Shown here in pieces: positions 1 to 6,030 of a stretch of 7,786 nt of DNA (position 1 is its first letter; the number at the start of each line of letters is the position of its first letter). Made by a program: the position numbers and the translations under genes. The stretch covers positions 1 to 7,786 of the forward strand of contig JAGOGN010000067.1 of assembly GCA_017996675.1 (NCBI GenBank), in the 5' to 3' direction. Under the pieces are notes generated by a model. It was not told where the DNA came from. It was given only the letters and a program-made list of their open reading frames with translations, and searched no databases. Origin of the DNA: Lachnospiraceae bacterium. Lineage in GTDB: Bacteria > Bacillota_A > Clostridia > Lachnospirales > Lachnospiraceae.

Positions 1-1682
1 TAAAAGAGAAGATTGACAAAAATCAAAAAGAATACATTTTGCGGGAAGAAATGAAAATTATTCGCGAAGAATTAGGTGAGGATAACACTGTTTCAGATGC
101 AGATAATTATTTGATTGCTGCTAAGAAGCTAAAAGCAGACAAGTCTGTAAAGGAAAAAATTATTAAAGAAATCGAACGGTTTAAAAGTATTTCTTCTAAT
201 TCATCCGAAAGTGCTGTGATTCGAGGTTATATCGAGACGCTGCTTGAACTTCCATGGAACAAATCGTCGAAAGATAGTGTGGATTTAGCAAAAGCAGAAC
301 GTATTTTAAATGAAGACCATTATGGACTTGAAAAAGTAAAAGAGAGAATGCTAGAATTCCTTGCAGTTAGAGCACTAACAAAGAAAGGTCAAAGCCCTAT
401 TATCTGTTTAGTGGGACCTCCTGGTACGGGAAAGACTTCGATTGCAAGAAGTATTGCACGCGCATTGGACAAAGAGTATGTTCGAATTTCATTAGGTGGA
501 GTTCGTGATGAGGCTGAAATCAGAGGACACCGCAGAACTTATGTGGGTGCACTGCCAGGACGTTTAGTTGCGGGACTTCGTCAGGCTGGAGTGAATAATC
601 CACTGATGCTGTTAGATGAAATCGACAAAGTGAGCAGCGATTATAAAGGCGATACCTCTTCGGCGCTATTAGAAGTATTGGATTCTGAGCAAAATTGTAA
701 ATTCAGGGATCACTATGTAGAGATTCCAATTGATTTGTCGGAAGTGTTCTTTATTGCAACGGCAAACAGTCTTTCTTCGATTCCAAGACCATTGTTAGAT
801 CGTATGGAAATTATAGAAGTATCCAGCTATACAGAAAATGAAAAATTTCATATAGCGAAAGAGCACTTACTTCCAAAGCAGATTAAGGTTAATGGTTTGA
901 ATGGAGAACAGATAAAATTTAGTGATTCTTCCATTCGAAAAATGATTAATGGATATACCAAGGAAGCTGGAGTACGTAGTTTGGAGCGCAAATTAGGCGA
1001 AGTATGTCGAAAAGCTGCCAAAGAATATATTGATAAGAATTATAAAATGGTTCATGTAAATGAAAAGAATCTTGCGAAATATTTAGGAAAAGTGAAATAT
1101 GAATTCGAAATGGCGAATCGCCAGCCAGATGTAGGAATTGTAAGAGGACTTGCGTGGACGAATGTTGGTGGAGATACGTTACAAATTGAAGTCAATGTGA
1201 TGCCAGGTAAAGGGGAACTGAAGCTTACAGGACAGTTGGGTGATGTAATGAAAGAATCGGCGTTAGCCGGACTTACTTATATTCGTTCCTTGAGTGGAGA
1301 ATATCAGATTCCAAGAGAATACTTCCAAGAGAATGATATTCATGTTCACATTCCGGAAGGTGCTGTACCAAAAGACGGTCCTTCAGCAGGAGTTACCATG
1401 GCTACCGCAATTTTGTCTGCGATCACAGAGAGAAAAGTGCGGGCAGATCTTGCAATGACAGGAGAAATTACGTTACGTGGACGAGTACTTCCAATTGGAG
1501 GACTCAAAGAAAAAATATTAGCAGCGAAGAATGCCCAAATCCGGACAGTTTGTGTCCCTAAGAAGAATGAAGCTGATATCCGTGAATTATCCGATGAGAT
1601 TACAAAAGGGGTAGAAATTCTTTATGCAGAAAGTTTGAAGGATGTTTTAAGTGTAGCATTTTTAGACGAAGCTGCTCATTAA
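1..1682 (+). CDS. lon: ATP-dependent Lon protease, 5'-truncated by the window edge
   Basis: Cytoplasmic AAA+ serine protease that unfolds and degrades damaged and regulatory proteins. The reading frame is open from the first complete codon at position 3, so the gene starts outside the window. The TTG at 39 is an internal Leu in the conserved YILREEMK segment, not a start. Counting residues from position 3, the coiled-coil end of the N-terminal domain comes first. The AAA+ module follows, with Walker A GPPGTGKT (138–145), Walker B LLDEID (D205, E206), sensor-1 ATAN and sensor-2 GVRSLERK. The C-terminal protease domain has the catalytic Ser461 in PKDGPSAG and Lys502 in GGLKEK, so the Ser-Lys dyad is intact. 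Compared with the roughly 775 residues usual for bacterial Lon, about 200 N-terminal substrate-binding residues are missing. The stop TAA (1680–1682) lies 11 bases before ysxC, an arrangement common in Firmicutes. No promoter is visible because the 5' end is absent. Confidence 0.97.
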   Translation, partial: KEKIDKNQKEYILREEMKIIREELGEDNTVSDADNYLIAAKKLKADKSVKEKIIKEIERFKSISSNSSESAVIRGYIETLLELPWNKSSKDSVDLAKAERILNEDHYGLEKVKERMLEFLAVRALTKKGQSPIICLVGPPGTGKTSIARSIARALDKEYVRISLGGVRDEAEIRGHRRTYVGALPGRLVAGLRQAGVNNPLMLLDEIDKVSSDYKGDTSSALLEVLDSEQNCKFRDHYVEIPIDLSEVFFIATANSLSSIPRPLLDRMEIIEVSSYTENEKFHIAKEHLLPKQIKVNGLNGEQIKFSDSSIRKMINGYTKEAGVRSLERKLGEVCRKAAKEYIDKNYKMVHVNEKNLAKYLGKVKYEFEMANRQPDVGIVRGLAWTNVGGDTLQIEVNVMPGKGELKLTGQLGDVMKESALAGLTYIRSLSGEYQIPREYFQENDIHVHIPEGAVPKDGPSAGVTMATAILSAITERKVRADLAMTGEITLRGRVLPIGGLKEKILAAKNAQIRTVCVPKKNEADIRELSDEITKGVEILYAESLKDVLSVAFLDEAAH

Positions 1683-1684
1683 TG

Positions 1685-1689
1685 AGGAG
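1685..1689 (+). promoter_or_regulatory. Ribosome binding site deciding the ysxC start
   Basis: AGGAG lies just after the lon stop codon and 4 bases before the ATG at 1694. An in-frame ATG at 1682 overlaps the lon stop but would place this site inside the coding region, so 1694 is the better start. Confidence 0.7.
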
Positions 1690-1693
1690 AAAT

Positions 1694-2299
1694 ATGGTAA
1701 TTAAGAACGTTAATTTAGAAATTGTATGTGGAATTACAAGTACCATTCCACAAAATCTACTTCCAGAGATTGCTTTTGCTGGAAAGTCAAATGTTGGAAA
1801 ATCTTCATTAATCAATGCTTTGATGAATCGAAAATCTCTTGCTAGAACATCAGCACAACCAGGAAAGACGCAGACCATTAATTTTTATAATATTAATGAA
1901 GTGATGTATCTGGTGGATTTACCAGGTTATGGTTATGCAAAAGTTTCTGTATCCGAAAAAGTGAAGTGGGGTCATCTGATTGAACGATATCTCCATGAAT
2001 CGCATCAATTAAAATGTGTATTTTTGCTGATTGACATTCGACATGATCCTTCAAAAAATGATCAGGAAATGTATGATTGGATCATTCATCAGGGATATAA
2101 ACCGGTGATAATTGCAACAAAACTGGATAAAATTAATCGCAGTCAGATTCAAAAACAGGTCAAGGCTATTCGTGTTGGTCTCGGCGTAGAGGAAGGAACT
2201 GTTATTATTCCTTTTTCAGCATCAACCAAACAGGGACGAGAAGAAATCTGGGAATATATGGACACTATGATAGAAACAAAAGGCGATTCGGATCACTGA
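1694..2299 (+). CDS. ysxC: Ribosome biogenesis GTP-binding protein YsxC/EngB
   Basis: Essential small GTPase of the EngB/YihA/YsxC family, which acts in the cytoplasm on late assembly of the large ribosomal subunit. The 201-residue product matches the family's usual 190–210. All GTPase boxes are present: G1 GKSNVGKS (30–37), G2 threonine within PGKTQT (56–61), G3 DLPG (75–78, followed by YGYAKV), G4 TKLD (142–145) and G5 SAST (176–179). The ATG at 1694 is chosen because AGGAG precedes it and because MVIK resembles the start of clostridial homologues. The ATG at 1682 would add only four residues (MRRN). It is probably cotranscribed with lon. Its last codons and its TGA stop form part of a transcription terminator hairpin (2281–2306), so the lon–ysxC transcript most likely ends here. 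Confidence 0.96.
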   Translation: MVIKNVNLEIVCGITSTIPQNLLPEIAFAGKSNVGKSSLINALMNRKSLARTSAQPGKTQTINFYNINEVMYLVDLPGYGYAKVSVSEKVKWGHLIERYLHESHQLKCVFLLIDIRHDPSKNDQEMYDWIIHQGYKPVIIATKLDKINRSQIQKQVKAIRVGLGVEEGTVIIPFSASTKQGREEIWEYMDTMIETKGDSDH

Positions 2300-2311
2300 A
2301 TCGCCTTTTTT
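2281..2311 (+). terminator. Intrinsic terminator embedded in the end of ysxC
   Basis: A perfect 9-bp stem, AGGCGATTC (2281–2289) with GAATCGCCT (2298–2306), encloses an 8-base loop and runs directly into a T tract (2306–2311). Three further A:T pairs (2278–2280 with 2307–2309) can extend the stem. The ysxC stop codon TGA (2297–2299) lies at the loop/3'-arm junction, so the hairpin overlaps the coding sequence. The next gene begins only 25 bases after the T tract. Confidence 0.9.
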
Positions 2312-2335
2312 ACAAAGGGAGATTAGGGAGGAATT

Positions 2336-3463
2336 ATGACCACAAAGGAAAAATATTTGAAAATTTGTTTGAATTTGTTAGTAGCAGCTGTTGTACTTTT
2401 TTTGATACTTTTTGCAGTACCTAAATTATTGGTATTTTTTATGCCGTTTGTAGTTGGCTGGATTATTGCAACGATAGCCAATCCATTGGTTCGCTTTTTT
2501 GAGAAGCGGTTAAAAATTGTTCGTAAACACGGAACGGCAATTGTGATTGTGCTGGTATTGGCGGTCATAGTGTTGATATCCTATGGAGTAATTGGAAAGA
2601 TTGTAACAGAAGCAATGGAGTTTGTGAAAGATTTTCCAACTTATGTGGAATCGATAAAAGCTGATTATACTGAGATTTCTGACAACATGAATGAATTAAT
2701 CGATAAACTACCAAAAGGAATTAGCAAGCAGGTCGATTCTTTTACGGATGGATTAGGAGATATTGGAGCGAAATTGGTAAAAGGTATTAGTGCACCAACT
2801 TTCGGAGCTTTAGGACAGGCTGCGTCTCATGTGCCATCCATTCTGATTGGTATTATTTTTGGATTTTTGGCATCCTATTTCTTCATTGCAGACCGAGAAC
2901 TCATTTATGGCTGGATTGGAAAACATATTCCGGAAGCGACAAAAGAAAAGGGAATACGTGCTTTTGGCGAAGTGAAAAGTGTTGTTGGTGGCTATTTCAA
3001 AGCACAGTTTAAAATTATGTTTGTGGTCTATATCATCGTAACGATCGGATTGTTTATTTTACATGTGCCATTTGCTTTATTAGCTGGATTAGGCATTGCA
3101 TTTTTAGATATGTTACCATTTTTTGGCACTGGTACAGTTCTTTGCCCATGGGCACTGCTGAAATTTTTGGCTGGAGATCACAAGATGGCTATTGGATTAT
3201 TGATTATTTATGCGGTCTCTCAGCTGGTAAGACAGCTCATTCAGCCTAAATTACTCGGTGATTCCATTGGATTAAATCCTTTTGCTACTTTATTTTTTAT
3301 GTATATTGGGTATCAGTGGGGCAGTGTTTTGGGAATGATCGTTGCAGTTCCGATTGCAATGATTATCATTAATTTGTCCAAAGCAGGTGTCTTTGACAAT
3401 TTTATTTATACCATTCGATTGTTGGTTGATGATATCAATACAAGGAGAAAATATGATAAGTAA
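2336..3463 (+). CDS. ytvI: AI-2E/UPF0118-family membrane protein, YtvI-like
   Basis: Polytopic inner-membrane protein of 375 residues, close to the length I recall for Bacillus YtvI (about 371). Hydrophobic segments fall at roughly 10–28, 31–50, 66–90, 168–190, 222–275 (two), 282–300 and 310–345. They are split by a polar, probably external domain at about 92–165. Family hallmarks are the PFVVGWIIATIANPLVRFFE block near residues 37–56 and the C-terminal LGDSIGLNPFATLF block followed by a Gly-rich helix. YtvI proteins are annotated as sporulation integral membrane proteins. Other members of the superfamily export autoinducer-2 or act as Na+/H+ antiporters, so the transported substrate is unknown. 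AGGGAGG (2325–2331) precedes the ATG by 4 bases. The 3' end overlaps the next gene by 11 bases, indicating an operon. I find no convincing promoter between the preceding terminator and this start. Confidence 0.8.
   Translation: MTTKEKYLKICLNLLVAAVVLFLILFAVPKLLVFFMPFVVGWIIATIANPLVRFFEKRLKIVRKHGTAIVIVLVLAVIVLISYGVIGKIVTEAMEFVKDFPTYVESIKADYTEISDNMNELIDKLPKGISKQVDSFTDGLGDIGAKLVKGISAPTFGALGQAASHVPSILIGIIFGFLASYFFIADRELIYGWIGKHIPEATKEKGIRAFGEVKSVVGGYFKAQFKIMFVVYIIVTIGLFILHVPFALLAGLGIAFLDMLPFFGTGTVLCPWALLKFLAGDHKMAIGLLIIYAVSQLVRQLIQPKLLGDSIGLNPFATLFFMYIGYQWGSVLGMIVAVPIAMIIINLSKAGVFDNFIYTIRLLVDDINTRRKYDK
3442..3447 (+). promoter_or_regulatory. Ribosome binding site for the KamB-like gene, inside the ytvI-like gene
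   Basis: AAGGAG lies 5 bases before the ATG at 3453. This fixes the start there, although the frame is open further upstream to an ATG at 3387. The upstream in-frame residues are a hydrophobic shadow of the ytvI-like coding sequence. Confidence 0.8.
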
Positions 3464-4493
3464 ATTGGGACGATTGATTGCGGATACAAGAAGTCTTTCT
3501 TTGGCAGGTATGTGCAAAAACGCTGGTAAAACAACAGTGTTCAATCGTATGATTCGGGAGTTAAATTACACAGAGATGGTATTAGGACTGACTTCTATTG
3601 GACGTGATGGAGAAGCTACGGATATCGTAACTGGAACTCATAAACCTGGAATTTTTGTTCAAGAGGGGACTATCATTGGAACTGCTGCTGGCTTGCTGCA
3701 GTACTGTGACATTACAAAAGAAATTGTTGGGAAAAGTGGAATTCAAACTCCGATGGGGGAAGTTATTTTGATTCGTGCCAGAAGCGATGGGTTTGTTCAG
3801 TTGGCAGGACCATCTATGAACAATCAATTGATCGAACTTTCCAGACAGTTTAAAGAACTTGGTGTGGATAAAGTGATGATTGATGGAGCGATTAGCAGGA
3901 AAAGCCTATGCTCTACAAAAGTTGCGGAGACGGTTATCTTATCCACTGGAGCGAGTTTACATAAGAGTATGGATCTAGTGATTCGAGAAACCCAATATGT
4001 TGCTTCGATTCTCGACTTGCCAGCTCAGGACTTACCTTTACATGAAGAACTGCTAAATCCAGATCCGATGAAAATGAACGTGGTGCAGTTATATGATACA
4101 GATAAAGAAGTGATACAATTACACCCGTCTGATCAGGGGGTATTACAGCTGCATGAAATATTGCGTCATAAATCCTATCATCATTGGAACTATTGTTATA
4201 TGACAGGAGCATTAACGGATGCAAGGTTGAAGCCGCTGCTGATGTCGAATCTGAATCTAAAGGGCAGACAGATTGTTGTGGAAGATAGTAGTAAGATCTT
4301 ACTGTCAAGAGATTGCTATGATAAAATGATAAAAAAAGGATGTTCTTTAGCAGTAAGCGAAGAAACAAAGCTTTTAGGAATCACAATTAATCCATTTTCT
4401 GCATATGGTCATCATTTTCAAAAAGATGAGTTTTTGGACAAAATGCAGTGCGCGGTTAGACAACCGGTATGGAATGTATTGGAGGAAGAGTAG
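3453..4493 (+). CDS. kamB: P-loop protein resembling KamB, putative aminomutase reactivase subunit
   Basis: Predicted soluble cytoplasmic protein of 346 residues. It begins MISKLGRLIAD and carries a nucleotide-binding loop GMCKNAGKTT (19–28). In this loop the first glycine is one residue further from GKT than in a standard Walker A. Further conserved-looking blocks are LGLTSIGRDGE (44–54) and a possible Walker-B-like strand VMIDGA with Asp144. A degenerate 10-residue repeat occupies 209–238. I recognise it as similar to KamB, which in lysine-fermenting bacteria is encoded with a MutS-like partner (KamC) near lysine 5,6-aminomutase and is named as a reactivase subunit. That assignment rests on memory of the family and on the MutS-like gene immediately downstream. 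No aminomutase gene is in the window, so the client enzyme is unproven. The start overlaps the ytvI-like gene by 11 bases, and the TAG stop shares a base with the next start. An alternative reading is an uncharacterised P-loop ATPase/GTPase. Confidence 0.62.
   Translation: MISKLGRLIADTRSLSLAGMCKNAGKTTVFNRMIRELNYTEMVLGLTSIGRDGEATDIVTGTHKPGIFVQEGTIIGTAAGLLQYCDITKEIVGKSGIQTPMGEVILIRARSDGFVQLAGPSMNNQLIELSRQFKELGVDKVMIDGAISRKSLCSTKVAETVILSTGASLHKSMDLVIRETQYVASILDLPAQDLPLHEELLNPDPMKMNVVQLYDTDKEVIQLHPSDQGVLQLHEILRHKSYHHWNYCYMTGALTDARLKPLLMSNLNLKGRQIVVEDSSKILLSRDCYDKMIKKGCSLAVSEETKLLGITINPFSAYGHHFQKDEFLDKMQCAVRQPVWNVLEEE
4077..4166 (+). repeat. Three degenerate 30-bp in-frame units in the KamB-like gene
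   Basis: Residues 209–238 read as three consecutive decapeptides, NVVQLYDTDK, EVIQLHPSDQ and GVLQLHEILR. They share V-x-Q-L at positions 2–5 of each unit. The DNA of the units (4077–4106, 4107–4136, 4137–4166) has diverged but keeps the 30-base period. This suggests an old duplication or a repeated beta-strand element. Confidence 0.6.
4481..4485 (+). promoter_or_regulatory. Ribosome binding site deciding the GTG start of the MutS-like gene
   Basis: GGAGG lies inside the last codons of the KamB-like gene, 7 bases before a GTG (4493–4495). The stop TAG (4491–4493) and GTG overlap as TAGTG. The in-frame ATG at 4469 lies upstream of this site and has no comparable ribosome binding site. Confidence 0.75.
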
Positions 4494-5950
4494 TGGAAAG
4501 ATTGAATTTCACCATGCGTCAAACTATAGGATTCCAGTTTTTGATGGATCAAATGACAGCAAATACTGTTTACGGATCGGATCAAATTAAGCAGGTTAAT
4601 CCATTTGGACGCAAAGAGAAAGATCAATTAAGAGTGGAGTATGAGGAAATAGAATGTCTGATTGCTGCAATTGATCGTAATGATATGGAATTGTCCAAAA
4701 TTGAATTGATTCTGATGTTTATCAAAGAAATCAGAGGATCCATTCGGAATCTACAGGAAATGTCGTTGAATGACATTGAGTTATTCGAAATTAAGAATTT
4801 TTTGATTCAGATAGAAAAAATAGTTCCACTTTTTGAAGAGTGGAATCAGCAATTGGGATTAAAAACTGTTTGGTTTCAGGATGTAAGTGTTGCATTGAAT
4901 CTTTTGGATCCGGAGGAAAAAAGAATACCTTCTTTTTACATCAGCGATCGCTATTCGGATTCCTTAAAAGAAGTTAGAGAGCAAAAAAAGAAGATGGAAG
5001 TGGCCTTGAGACAGGAATTGTCGGAGGAAAAAAGGCAGGAATATGTGAAAAGTCGAATGAATGCTGTGGCTACGGAAGCAGAGTTGGAACAGGAAATAAG
5101 AGGACAGTTATCGAATCAATTACGACCATTTTTGCCACTGATGCAGGAATTGACAAATATGGTTGGGCGTCTGGATTTCTTGATTCAAAAGGCGAGAGTA
5201 GCATTGAAATTTGGCGGTACGAAGCCTCTGCTTACAAATGAATCCATCGAGCTAATCAAAGTGATACATCCAGAATTGGATCTGATTTTGAAAGAGAAGG
5301 ATAAACGTTTCACCCCGATAACGATTCAAATGGATCAAGGTGTTACAGTGTTAACTGGTGCAAATATGGGAGGAAAAAGTGTTGCACTTAGAACGATTTT
5401 CCTGAATTTGTATCTGGCTCAGTGTGGATTTTATCCATATGGAGAACAGGTTTGTTTCCCGGTTTTTGACTATATGACATTTATTGCAGAAGAATATCAG
5501 TCTATGAAGGATGGTCTATCTAGTTTTGGAGGAGAGATTATCGCGTTAAAAGAAGCGTTGGGAATGAGTGATCGTGGATTTGGATTTTTAATGATGGACG
5601 AACTTGCAAGAGGAACCAATCCAGATGAAGGAGCAGCAATTGTCCGGGCAGTTGTAAAATTCTGCAATCCGAAGAAGCAGTTGACGTTACTTGCTACCCA
5701 TTATGATCATGTAGCAGAACATGGGAACGCTCATTATCAGGTTTATGGCCTGAAGAATATGGATATGGACAAGATCAAACAGCAAATTGCATTAGAGAAA
5801 GATCAAAATCGAATCTCGTTTATTTCAAAATGTATGAATTATGGAATTTATAAAGTGACACAAGTTCAGGACTGTCCCAAGGATGCCTTCCGTGTTTGTA
5901 AACTTTTAGGGTTGCAGGAAGACGTGATTTCTTATATGGAACAGGATTAG
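4493..5950 (+). CDS. kamC: MutS-type ATPase resembling KamC, putative aminomutase reactivase ATPase
   Basis: Protein of 485 residues with a MutS-family ATPase domain at its C-terminal half. Walker A is GANMGGKS (289–296), the signature-like SSF is at 343–345, Walker B is LMMDE (D369, E370) followed by ARGTNPDEGAA, and the switch histidine lies in ATHYDH (His403). The N-terminal half is largely helical and charged, with a coiled-coil-like stretch around 145–210 resembling the MutS core/clamp region. The mismatch-recognition and connector domains of real MutS are absent, as is the Smr domain of MutS2. The protein is also much shorter than MutS (about 850 residues). It is therefore unlikely to be a repair protein. 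The pairing with a KamB-like P-loop protein points to the KamC reactivase ATPase associated with B12-dependent lysine 5,6-aminomutase. The family is recognised from sequence; the client is inferred. The GTG start overlaps the upstream stop by one base, which implies translational coupling. Confidence 0.72.
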   Translation: MERLNFTMRQTIGFQFLMDQMTANTVYGSDQIKQVNPFGRKEKDQLRVEYEEIECLIAAIDRNDMELSKIELILMFIKEIRGSIRNLQEMSLNDIELFEIKNFLIQIEKIVPLFEEWNQQLGLKTVWFQDVSVALNLLDPEEKRIPSFYISDRYSDSLKEVREQKKKMEVALRQELSEEKRQEYVKSRMNAVATEAELEQEIRGQLSNQLRPFLPLMQELTNMVGRLDFLIQKARVALKFGGTKPLLTNESIELIKVIHPELDLILKEKDKRFTPITIQMDQGVTVLTGANMGGKSVALRTIFLNLYLAQCGFYPYGEQVCFPVFDYMTFIAEEYQSMKDGLSSFGGEIIALKEALGMSDRGFGFLMMDELARGTNPDEGAAIVRAVVKFCNPKKQLTLLATHYDHVAEHGNAHYQVYGLKNMDMDKIKQQIALEKDQNRISFISKCMNYGIYKVTQVQDCPKDAFRVCKLLGLQEDVISYMEQD

Positions 5951-5960
5951 ATTTAAAATA

Positions 5961-5999
5961 AAAGAAGAGGGTCGCATCATTGATGTGATCCCCTTCTTT
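5961..5999. terminator. Bidirectional intrinsic terminator between convergent genes
   Basis: An 18-bp imperfect stem pairs 5961–5978 with 5982–5999, closed by a 3-base ATT loop. It contains one A·C mismatch and two G·U-type pairs. On the - strand the hairpin is followed by a T-rich run (complement of 5951–5966), giving a good terminator for the antiporter gene. On the + strand the T content comes from TTCTTTG at the stem base, a weaker tract. The position between the stops of the MutS-like gene (5950) and nhaC (6031) fits both directions. Confidence 0.8.
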
Positions 6000-6030
6000 G
6001 TATAGTTAGTAAATAAATTCATGAAATCGT

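Noticed and set aside
13..41. TTGACA followed by AT-rich sequence resembling a promoter near the left edge.
   Set aside because: It lies inside the conserved lon coding sequence, and no fitting -10 is found at 16–18 bases.
39..41. TTG as a start codon for lon.
   Set aside because: The frame is open upstream to the window edge, and the upstream residues fit the Lon family, so the gene is simply truncated by the window.
2266..2271. TATGAT as a -10 element for the ytvI-like gene.
   Set aside because: No -35 is found at a suitable distance, and a transcript from it would run straight into the terminator at 2281–2311.
3387..3452. Upstream extension of the KamB-like frame to an ATG at 3387.
   Set aside because: It has no ribosome binding site, the extra residues are the out-of-frame shadow of the ytvI-like gene, and AAGGAG precedes the ATG at 3453.
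3934..4368. A 144-codon open frame on the - strand opposite the KamB-like gene.
   Set aside because: Its composition is unlike a real protein, it has no ribosome binding site, and it lies entirely within a well-supported gene.
4904..5035. Two internal GGAGGAAAA runs in the MutS-like gene as ribosome binding sites for an internal gene.
   Set aside because: No suitably spaced start opens a separate plausible frame; they encode Glu-Glu-Lys codons in a charged helix.
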